Assembly (NCBI GenBank): GCA_003165855.1
Contig: PMXH01000492.1
Location: forward strand, 1-7,474
Source of the DNA: Acidobacteriaceae bacterium
GTDB lineage: Bacteria; Acidobacteriota; Terriglobia; Terriglobales; Acidobacteriaceae
Reading direction: 5' to 3'
DNA: 7,474 bases
The translations under genes and the position numbers were made by a program. The notes beneath the pieces were generated by a model that searched no databases, had not been told where the DNA came from, and worked only from the letters and a program-made list of their open reading frames with translations. Below are positions 1 to 5,349 of this stretch, piece by piece (the stretch's first letter is position 1; each line of letters starts with the position of its first letter).

Positions 1-142
1 CTTCGGCTGTCTTCCTGAGCATCCCTCCACCTTAAATCGAGCTATAGCAATTATTACAATTAAGCTAGTGGTGATTTGAGTCGACGCTGCCACTCTTTTC
101 ATCCGAGTCACTGTTGCATTTAGTTACGAGACGGCCAAGAGC

Positions 143-164
143 GGAAAACTGGGGGAGGTTTTCC
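143..164. repeat. Small inverted repeat, function unknown
   Basis: Perfect 7-bp arms GGAAAAC (143-149) and GTTTTCC (158-164) flank the loop TGGGGGAG. It lies in non-coding sequence. There is no T-tract after it on either strand, so it is not an intrinsic terminator; it could be a protein-binding dyad or chance. Confidence 0.3.
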
Positions 165-271
165 TAAAGTGTGAGGTCGCTTCACGGCGTCAAACCACAC
201 TGTGCTGCAAATGGCGTTTCCCATAGACTTCACCACACCCTGCGAAGCCGCGGCGGGCGGGCATCATTCAT

Positions 272-310
272 TCACAGAGCGTAGAGTCCTCGTCGAGCCA
301 TTTCACGGTC
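272..310 (-). repeat. Possible relic of an Rrf2 gene 5' end
   Basis: On the minus strand, bases 310-275 match the start of the Rrf2 regulator gene (5234-5198). They share GACC before the start, TG plus AAA of the first two codons, and then an unbroken 15-base match that in the intact gene encodes Leu-Tyr-Ala-Leu after the second base of the preceding Lys/Gly junction. By eye about 27 of 37 columns agree, with one single-base gap. Read in the frame of the exact match, this copy gives only M-A-R-R-G-L-Y-A-L followed by TGA (301-272). Similarity fades after roughly 10 more bases, and I see no sign of the rest of an Rrf2 gene further left. It may be a decayed fragment of a second regulator gene or coincidence. 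Confidence 0.3.
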
Positions 311-584
311 AGTGATTATGCCACAAAGTCCATGTTAGTAATAGACTTTATTAACGTTGCGGACATTGCAATTGCGAGTCCTTTTTGGTGCCAGTATGGA
401 AACAGCCCTAACGTCAGTCTATTCAGTGGCTTAGGAAAATCTCTATGGGTCAGCGAACGGGCAGTATGTGCATCTCATTGCAGTACTGGGGTGGAATTCT
501 GCGGCACTCGAAGCGGCTCTCCCAGGGCAACAGCCTCGGCTACCGCCCTGGCGCCAGCATTCTGTGTGCTTGCTTACCTACGTC

Positions 585-613
585 CGGGGCCGCATCCTGA
601 GGATGCGGCCCCG
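585..613. terminator. Perfect 13-bp hairpin after the porin stop codon
   Basis: The arms CGGGGCCGCATCC (585-597) and GGATGCGGCCCCG (601-613) pair fully around the 3-base loop TGA. The stem starts 23 bases beyond the porin stop codon (639-637 on the minus strand), the usual place for a terminator of that gene. However, the T-rich flank (ACTTCTTT, 614-621) follows the stem on the plus strand, while on the minus strand the stem is followed by GACGTAGG with no T-run. It may work as a U-less hairpin terminator or 3'-end protecting stem for the porin mRNA, or stop plus-strand transcription coming from the left, or both. Confidence 0.55.
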
Positions 614-636
614 ACTTCTTTAAACTATTACGCTTA

Positions 637-2493
637 CTACGGCAGGTAGTACCTGAAGGATGTGAAGACCATACCGTCCAGTCCTTCTGGCGTTACTCCG
701 GGCAATCCGGCTCCCGAGGCACCAGTGCCAGACCAGGTCTGACGAGTCACGTAGGAATACTGCGTACCAAACTGGAGTCTGCCCTTCGGTCCGTTATAGA
801 AGCGGTACCAGAAGCCCGCCGTACCCTCAATGACGGCACGCGTATCGGCCGTGCAACTGCCGGGACCAGTTGGAAAGAACCCGCTGCCCACCGTGGGTGG
901 GAGTTCGGTGTAGCAGCCGGAGTTGCTGAACAAGGGCGATCCGTAACCGACGTACAGCTTCGAATTCAGGGGATCGTAATCTGCCGCGCGGCTGGCGTAA
1001 TCCGCACCAGCGTTGAGGTAGGCATCTAGTTTCTTGCCATGCCATTCGAGCGTCCCCAAGCCCTGATAACTGCGGATCAGGTCGAAGGTTCCATCGGCAT
1101 GGATCGAAGCATCGGCCAGACCACTCGCAGCGTAGCGGCCAACTCCACTGCCACCAAACACGTGCAGACCGAAGTCGATGTGCTTGTTGTCGAAGGTCCA
1201 GCGGGCGTTAGCGCCGATGCCGCCGCCATTTTTCGAGGCATTATAGGCCCCTAGAGCATTAGCCCCAACGGTGGTGCTTCCGCCACAGGTTGCGCCCGTG
1301 AGCACTTCGCCGCAGGGGAAGACTCGATCGCGGAAGCGGTCGTATAAGCCGAATACTTCGTAGTGTCCGAAGCCGGGTTCGAAAACAAGCTTGGCCACGA
1401 TGTCGGGGGAAGGGTTGAAGGCATAGTTGGCAAGGTTAGACGCGCTGCCCGAGGAGCTGGCGCTTGCCCCTGCGTTGTAGAGGCCACCACCGGCACCCTG
1501 GGAACCTATCAGAAAATTGTCCCCGTTGTTGTGGGTTGAAACCGTGGCCTGCGCATTTTCCATCGATACCGCGAACCACACTTTGTCGCCAAAGTCCTTG
1601 GCCAGGCGAATTCCGTACTGCCGGGCAAAGGTGAAGCCGACGGTGTAGTTCGGGTCAATGGTCATTGGGGTTGCTTCCGTGCGGTTGTCCGTGCCATGTT
1701 TAGTTTCGGTCACGAGGGTCCACATTTGGCCGCCGGTGATGGTCCAGCCGTTGGTGAAGGCGGCTTGGGCGAAAGCTTGGCGTTGGCGTAGCGGGTAGCT
1801 GTTGGTCTGATTAGCGTTAGAAGTGGTGCCAACACCGAGGAAGTCAGCCTCGTAGTATCCGATTAGCTTTGCATCCTTCAACTGTCCCTGGGCCAACATC
1901 GAGATACGCGACTGGCGTCCCGATCCGAAGAACTCTGAGATGTTGCTTGCCGATGCGCCGGGCATAGTCAGAGAGTTGAAAGGTGTAGCCTCTCCGCCCA
2001 GGGCGCGGGACCGCCGCACAAATTCACCCGCCAGGAATCCACCCGGGGTAAGTGTAATTCCTTTGTAGTGCAGTGCTGCCGGGCTTTCCAACGCAGAGGT
2101 GACGTTTTTTTGCGTCTCCTGCACCGTCAGAGCCGTGTTTGTGACGTTGGTCTTCAGGTCGGCCACGTCGGCTTTGAGTTCGCCAACCGCCTGCTGTTGC
2201 TGGGCGGCCTGAGCTTGTGCCGCATCCGCTTTGCTGGCAGCGTCGGTGGCCGCAGCCTGGGCCTGACCCACGGCCTGATCCTTATGGTGCAGTTCATCGC
2301 GCAGTTGCTGGATCTCCTGCTGCTGGGCAGCCAGAGCGGCTTGCTGTGAGGCAATTGCGTCCTTCAATGCCTGCACGTCCGCTGCCGTGATCGTTGCAGC
2401 CTTAGACTTCCTGGGTTTGGGCTCCGTGCTGGTTTGCGCCACCAGCGCCGTCGTCAAGAACACGAGCGCGCACAACTTCCACGCAGATTTCAT
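637..2493 (-). CDS. DcaP-like trimeric porin with N-terminal coiled coil
   Basis: Predicted outer-membrane diffusion channel of 618 residues. Residues 1-20 form a Sec signal peptide (Lys-rich start, hydrophobic core, cleavage near LVAQ). Residues 36-135 are a long Ala/Gln-rich heptad-like coiled coil, followed by a beta-barrel from about 142 (LHYKGITLTPGGF) to the C terminus, with alternating polar/aromatic strands and GRQSRISM at 192-199. The LRQRQAFAQ...GQMWTL stretch (235-260) resembles the strand pair LRLRHAY...GQTWS of DcaP-type porins, in which a periplasmic coiled coil precedes a trimeric barrel. The end SFRYYLP is aromatic-rich but lacks the usual final Phe. Four mature cysteines (394, 403, 527, 547) sit in two presumed surface loops. 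Start: an in-frame GTG directly precedes this ATG, but AGGAG (2504-2500) lies 6 bases from the ATG and only 3 from the GTG, so I chose the ATG at 2493. Substrate unknown. Family assignment is by eye; the porin class is fairly secure, the DcaP affinity less so. Confidence 0.75.
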   Translation of the reverse strand: MKSAWKLCALVFLTTALVAQTSTEPKPRKSKAATITAADVQALKDAIASQQAALAAQQQEIQQLRDELHHKDQAVGQAQAAATDAASKADAAQAQAAQQQQAVGELKADVADLKTNVTNTALTVQETQKNVTSALESPAALHYKGITLTPGGFLAGEFVRRSRALGGEATPFNSLTMPGASASNISEFFGSGRQSRISMLAQGQLKDAKLIGYYEADFLGVGTTSNANQTNSYPLRQRQAFAQAAFTNGWTITGGQMWTLVTETKHGTDNRTEATPMTIDPNYTVGFTFARQYGIRLAKDFGDKVWFAVSMENAQATVSTHNNGDNFLIGSQGAGGGLYNAGASASSSGSASNLANYAFNPSPDIVAKLVFEPGFGHYEVFGLYDRFRDRVFPCGEVLTGATCGGSTTVGANALGAYNASKNGGGIGANARWTFDNKHIDFGLHVFGGSGVGRYAASGLADASIHADGTFDLIRSYQGLGTLEWHGKKLDAYLNAGADYASRAADYDPLNSKLYVGYGSPLFSNSGCYTELPPTVGSGFFPTGPGSCTADTRAVIEGTAGFWYRFYNGPKGRLQFGTQYSYVTRQTWSGTGASGAGLPGVTPEGLDGMVFTSFRYYLP

Positions 2494-2499
2494 CACACT

Positions 2500-2506
2500 C
2501 TCCTCT
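2500..2506 (-). promoter_or_regulatory. Ribosome binding site deciding the porin start
   Basis: The minus strand reads AAGAGGAGAGT, then GTG, then ATG. The AGGAG core has 6 bases to the ATG at 2493 and 3 bases to the GTG at 2496. The spacing favours ATG, shortening the protein by one residue. Confidence 0.6.
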
Positions 2507-2547
2507 TAACTTCTTAATGAATTTGTACCAATGTTTTTCTGGGTCGT

Positions 2548-2575
2548 ACTATCAATAGTCCTTCCTTATCGTCAA
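2548..2575 (-). promoter_or_regulatory. Candidate sigma70 promoter of the porin gene
   Basis: On the minus strand TTGACG (2575-2570, five of six matches to the -35 consensus) is followed after 16 bases by GATAGT (2553-2548, four of six matches to the -10 consensus). Transcription would start near 2541, giving a leader of about 48 bases before the ATG. No operator dyad was obvious around it. Prediction by eye only. Confidence 0.4.
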
Positions 2576-2848
2576 TGCTTCGTTTCCCAATCTCGTCTGC
2601 CTATCGGACTCACTTGCCGCGCAGACTCCGGCGCAAACGCACTTCGGCGCATCACGGACAATTCTGTCGAGACTGATGCTCTGGTTCTATCGGCGCAGTG
2701 TTACAGGATGGTTACAAACGGGTGAATTTCTGATGAAAGGCCGGTGCGAGGGCGGCCCAAAAGCTTACTTCCCGAATCGGGATTGCACTTGGCTCGATTG
2801 TTGCTAAAAACACGAGATCGCTAGAATCCCAGCCGTAGGATCGGGCCT

Positions 2849-4351
2849 TCAGAATCGAAAGTTGGTCTCTAGAAAGATGAGTTGCCCGTTCGCGTCTTTC
2901 GGATATATCGCTGAAATCACGCCCTTGCCCCAGGCGTGGCCGTAGTAGAAAGTGGTGCTGAAGGAGCGCGTAAATTGGTAGTCAGCGCTGACATCCAAAA
3001 CGTTGGCCAAACCGCGGTTACCGTTACTGGGGCGGCCCGTATAACCGAAGGTTTTGGGCTGAAACGCGCCCCCACCCGAATACCAAAGGTCAGAGGAGTT
3101 CGCCAGCCGCAATGTGTGCAGCTCGCTGCGCAGAGCGACCTTCGAGGCTGGCCGCAGGTTCAGCGTACCGTACAGGTCCTCATTGTTCATCATGTTGTAA
3201 AAAGGGAAGCGCGCGTACTGGCGTGGTGTCGTTAGTACCTGAAAGAAAGTGCCGTGACGTGAGTCATTGGGATTCCCATCGCCGCTTCCATACGAATATC
3301 CGGCGCTGAGCCAGGGCTTCAGGACTTTCACGGGCGGTTGCCACCCGGCCTCGCCAACGAATGCGCCTGCATGTTGCGCGAGATCGCCCCACGAACCGGT
3401 CTGCACCACTCCCCAAACCAGAAAATCAAACTTGCCGGCGTTCGTGGTGTTGAAGACGTGGGCATAGTCCGCGCCCCAAGTCGCAATCTCGATCTTCCCA
3501 ATGTCGGCTGCGCGAACGGCGGCAGGACGGTTATCGGTCTTCAGAACCAGCGTGCGGTGATCAATGTAGCCCAGAGCAAACACGCGCAATTCTCCCGCGC
3601 TTTGCTGGGTTGTGACAGACCGGGTGTACGCGCCATAATAGGTATCCACATCCAGTTCGTCCATCCCCTTCACTTGAAAGACTCCTTGTGTCGGCCGCGC
3701 ACCGAAAAAGGTGAAGTTGTTCTTTCCGGAATCAGCTGACAGTTGGAGTCCATCGTAGGTGCGCTGAACAGCTGCAAAACCGAAATTCGAAATCAGTCGG
3801 CTGGAAATGCGTGTCTGAATCACTGTCGCCAGCAGCGGATCTTGGGGCTTGACTTCGAGACCGTCAAAATATTCAAAGCGGCCCAGTTTCAAACCGGCAG
3901 GCCCAAGATGTTTGAAGTTCACAAATGCCTGTTTCACAAATCCGTTGGCAACATTAACGTGATTGTTGTTTGCGGCATAGTAATTCGCACCGAGGCCAAG
4001 TTGGCCTTGAGGAGTCGCTACCACGGCGTCGCTTGGCAAGCCGAGAATGGATGGCTGTTCTCCCTCCAGGAACCAGCTAAAACGTTCCCCGGTTTGCCCG
4101 ATTCCCACTCGCAGCAAGGAATCCCACAGACCGTAGTCGCTGTTTCCGCTAGGGCCCTGGAACCAATTCCAGCCCTCCGCGCGAGTCCGCCAATTGACCG
4201 AAATCTCGAGCGGGCCGATTTGCTTAGGCGCCCGAACGGGTTCCTTTTTCTCCGGTGGGGCTGGTTGAACGGGTGGCGCTTGCTGCCCAAGCATCGATCC
4301 TCCGGAAAGGACTATGGCTAAACACAGATATCTTGCCGCGCAGGACTTCAT
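2849..4351 (-). CDS. AlgE-like outer-membrane barrel (alginate export family)
   Basis: Predicted 500-residue outer-membrane beta-barrel of the alginate export family, close in size to Pseudomonas AlgE (about 490 residues), which carries a polyanionic polysaccharide across the outer membrane. Residues 1-22 are a signal peptide (MKSCAARYLCLAIVLSGG then LGQQ); 24-43 is a Pro-rich linker; the barrel starts near 45. Family-like features are LKLGRFEYFDG (154-164, the LxxGRqe strand), the turn YSYGSGDGNPND (352-363) and the C-terminal LETNFRF, ending in the Phe expected for BAM-dependent insertion. The open frame extends 30 codons further up to 4441, but that stretch is polar, and AAGGAG (4364-4359) sits 7 bases before the ATG at 4351, giving a proper signal peptide; I use that start. 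No alginate biosynthesis genes are in view, so the cargo is unknown. Many family members in non-alginate bacteria are generic or specific uptake/export pores. Confidence 0.8.
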   Translation of the reverse strand: MKSCAARYLCLAIVLSGGSMLGQQAPPVQPAPPEKKEPVRAPKQIGPLEISVNWRTRAEGWNWFQGPSGNSDYGLWDSLLRVGIGQTGERFSWFLEGEQPSILGLPSDAVVATPQGQLGLGANYYAANNNHVNVANGFVKQAFVNFKHLGPAGLKLGRFEYFDGLEVKPQDPLLATVIQTRISSRLISNFGFAAVQRTYDGLQLSADSGKNNFTFFGARPTQGVFQVKGMDELDVDTYYGAYTRSVTTQQSAGELRVFALGYIDHRTLVLKTDNRPAAVRAADIGKIEIATWGADYAHVFNTTNAGKFDFLVWGVVQTGSWGDLAQHAGAFVGEAGWQPPVKVLKPWLSAGYSYGSGDGNPNDSRHGTFFQVLTTPRQYARFPFYNMMNNEDLYGTLNLRPASKVALRSELHTLRLANSSDLWYSGGGAFQPKTFGYTGRPSNGNRGLANVLDVSADYQFTRSFSTTFYYGHAWGKGVISAIYPKDANGQLIFLETNFRF

Positions 4352-4358
4352 GCCATGT

Positions 4359-4364
4359 CTCCTT
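4359..4364 (-). promoter_or_regulatory. Ribosome binding site deciding the AlgE-like start
   Basis: The minus strand reads AAGGAG, 7 bases, then ATG (4351-4349). This strong site and the signal peptide that begins right after it reject the 30-codon longer reading. A second ATG two bases after the site is out of frame and stops at its third codon. Confidence 0.75.
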
Positions 4365-4394
4365 ATCTCGCGATGGGCGGTGATCAGACGCGGG

Positions 4395-4503
4395 TGCTCC
4401 TTAAGAGCATCCTTGGTCGCGATCCCACGGACACCGGTCACACTTTTCTTTTGTGATTGAAGGCCTCAGGGCCTAAATCCAATCGGAAATGTGGGAACCC
4501 CAC
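4395..4503. promoter_or_regulatory. Cluster of short dyads upstream of the AlgE-like gene
   Basis: Four inverted repeats with perfect 5-bp arms lie within about 110 bases, 44 to 152 bases upstream of the AlgE-like ATG. They could be operators or leader-RNA stems. Each alone could be chance; their clustering in the only long leader of the window is the reason for listing them. No known regulator consensus was recognised. Confidence 0.25.
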
Positions 4504-4765
4504 GAACTTAGTCGGGCGATTCTCTTAGAACGCCACACCCCAGATCAATAGTTGTTCCGTATTAGCAGGCGGAAGACAGACTTCGAGCTGAAGCTGAAGC
4601 CTGGAATGTGGTGCGGACGAAAAAGGGACCACAGATTATTCACGTCGAGCACTGCGGCGCCACACCTCCCAAAAGAAAGTGAGACAGCGGTTTTCAGCGG
4701 TGACAACGCGGAAGCGGACAAGGCCGAATCAGTAACTGCTCGCCTTGGGCCGAGGGGTAACCGAC

Positions 4766-5230
4766 CTAACTAGCCTGTCTCCTCCGAGCCCGTGGTTTCT
4801 TGGTAGGTACGGGGTGAGACTTTGATCTCTCGACAATGTCAGCGAGCGTGGTGCTCTCAAGGATGCTAGCGGCTGCGTCTCGCACCTCCAAGAACGCTTG
4901 GTATAGGCCGCGATGATGCGCATCCCGCAGAATAAGGCTCCGCAATTCCTCTGCATCGCCAAAGGGCGCCAGCGGTCCGTCGATCAGGCGAATAATCTCG
5001 CTGAGCCGTATCTCAGACGGAGCCCGGCGGAGCCTGTAGCCGCCCTTTGCACCCCGCACGCTCTCCACCAGTCGGGCATTCCTCAGTTCAACCAGGATCA
5101 GTTCGAGAAACTTTCCCGGCAGATCACTATCAGCAGCGATCTCCCAGATCTTGAGTGTTCTCTTTTGATAGTGACACGCCAGCGTCATCATCGCTTGCAG
5201 AGCGTAGAGTCCCTTTTGCGAGATTTTCAT
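4766..5230 (-). CDS. Rrf2-family transcriptional regulator without Fe-S cysteines
   Basis: Predicted 154-residue winged helix-turn-helix DNA-binding protein of the Rrf2 family (IscR, NsrR, CymR relatives), presumably a dimeric repressor in the cytoplasm. The family start KISQKGLYALQAMMTLA is at 2-18; the helix-turn-helix is about 27-49 (IWEIAADSDLPGKFLELIL); the wing is RGAKGGYRL (59-67); LSEIIRLIDGPLAP (76-89) opens the dimerisation region; a helix at 108-135 ends in TTLADIVER. IscR/NsrR-type members hold an Fe-S cluster through three cysteines after residue 90; here the only Cys is C19, and that region reads FGDAEELRSLILRDAHHRG, so a cluster of that type is unlikely. A basic tail (PRARRR) closes the protein. 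The ATG at 5230 has only a weak GGAAG site 9 bases upstream. The gene lies 119 bases after the TolC gene on the same strand, so it may regulate the pump, itself or the downstream barrel. Confidence 0.88.
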   Translation of the reverse strand: MKISQKGLYALQAMMTLACHYQKRTLKIWEIAADSDLPGKFLELILVELRNARLVESVRGAKGGYRLRRAPSEIRLSEIIRLIDGPLAPFGDAEELRSLILRDAHHRGLYQAFLEVRDAAASILESTTLADIVERSKSHPVPTKKPRARRRQAS

Positions 5231-5279
5231 GGTCGTATTCTTCCGATCACCATGGCCAGCATCGCGGCGGTTGCGTCAC

Positions 5280-5295
5280 GGTTTTCACAAATACC
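5280..5295. promoter_or_regulatory. Candidate operator dyad upstream of the Rrf2 gene
   Basis: GGTTTTCACAAATACC is an imperfect dyad (GGT-x-TTT against its mirrored partner, one mismatch and one G-T) about 50 bases before the Rrf2 ATG. Rrf2 regulators often control their own genes through AT-rich dyads, which is the only reason to list it. It could be chance. Confidence 0.2.
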
Positions 5296-5349
5296 CTATC
5301 GCACCGTCTTCCAGAAGCGAATCGCGACCCACTACCTTCTCAATTCCAG

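Larger units (their letters stand above)
1..636. other. Non-coding region downstream of the porin gene
   Basis: No gene could be supported in these 636 bases on either strand. The one longer open frame (332-649, plus) has no ribosome binding site, no recognisable domain, runs through a strong hairpin and reads into the 3' end of the porin gene, so I treat it as chance. Visible structures are the hairpin at 585-613, a small inverted repeat at 143-164 (7-bp arms GGAAAAC/GTTTTCC around an 8-base loop) and a short Rrf2-like stretch at 272-310. The AT-rich patch at about 31-75 could be a promoter region for a minus-strand gene running off the left edge: on the minus strand there is an ATG at 22-20 preceded by GGTGGAGGG and, further up, TGCTATAGC resembling an extended -10. 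Only seven codons would be visible, so this stays a guess. Confidence 0.6.
2497..2848. other. Non-coding gap between the two barrel genes
   Basis: About 350 bases between the AlgE-like stop codon and the porin start. It holds the candidate porin promoter and ribosome binding site at its left end. Near the AlgE-like stop there is only a weak dyad TCCCG-AAT-CGGGA (about 2770-2782) and no clear terminator with a T-tract. No credible gene is seen. The gap size and the promoter suggest that the porin is transcribed on its own. Confidence 0.6.
4352..4765. other. Long leader region between Rrf2 and AlgE-like genes
   Basis: 414 bases without a convincing gene. Its part nearest the AlgE-like start contains several short dyads: TGCTC-CTTAA-GAGCA (4395-4409), TCACA-N9-TGTGA (4438-4456), AGGCC-TCAG-GGCCT (4461-4474) and GTGGG-AAC-CCCAC (4491-4503). 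I found no promoter pair close to consensus. No terminator with a T-tract is visible after the Rrf2 stop codon. An open frame on the plus strand (4552-4773) would need a TTG start, has no ribosome binding site and overlaps the Rrf2 3' end, so it is not called. Confidence 0.55.

Noticed and set aside
20..46. Start of a minus-strand gene leaving the left edge (ATG at 22-20 with a TATAGC -10)
   Set aside because: Only seven codons are visible, no -35 element is present, the leader would be about 12 bases and would barely include the purine-rich site; not enough to call a gene.
332..649. 105-codon open frame on the plus strand
   Set aside because: No ribosome binding site, no recognisable domain, low-complexity Ala/Ser/Thr tail, runs through the perfect hairpin at 585-613 and ends inside the porin gene on the other strand.
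635..655. Overlapping dyads TACTAC/GTAGTA and CAGGTA/TACCTG at the porin stop codon
   Set aside because: Arms are only 6 bp, they overlap coding Tyr-Tyr-Leu codons, and the strong stem at 585-613 explains the 3' end better.
3743..4321. 192-codon open frame on the plus strand
   Set aside because: Lies wholly opposite the AlgE-like gene, which has a signal peptide, barrel pattern and ribosome binding site; composition is that of an antisense shadow.
4352..4441. 30-codon N-terminal extension of the AlgE-like protein
   Set aside because: It is polar and would bury the signal peptide; the strong AAGGAG site is placed for the ATG at 4351.
4438..4456. TCACA-N9-TGTGA dyad as a CRP-type site
   Set aside because: The half sites are in the inverse order (CRP uses TGTGA-N6-TCACA) and the spacing differs.
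4552..4773. 73-codon open frame on the plus strand in the Rrf2 to AlgE-like gap
   Set aside because: Needs a TTG start, has no ribosome binding site, no recognisable motif, and overlaps the Rrf2 3' end head-on.
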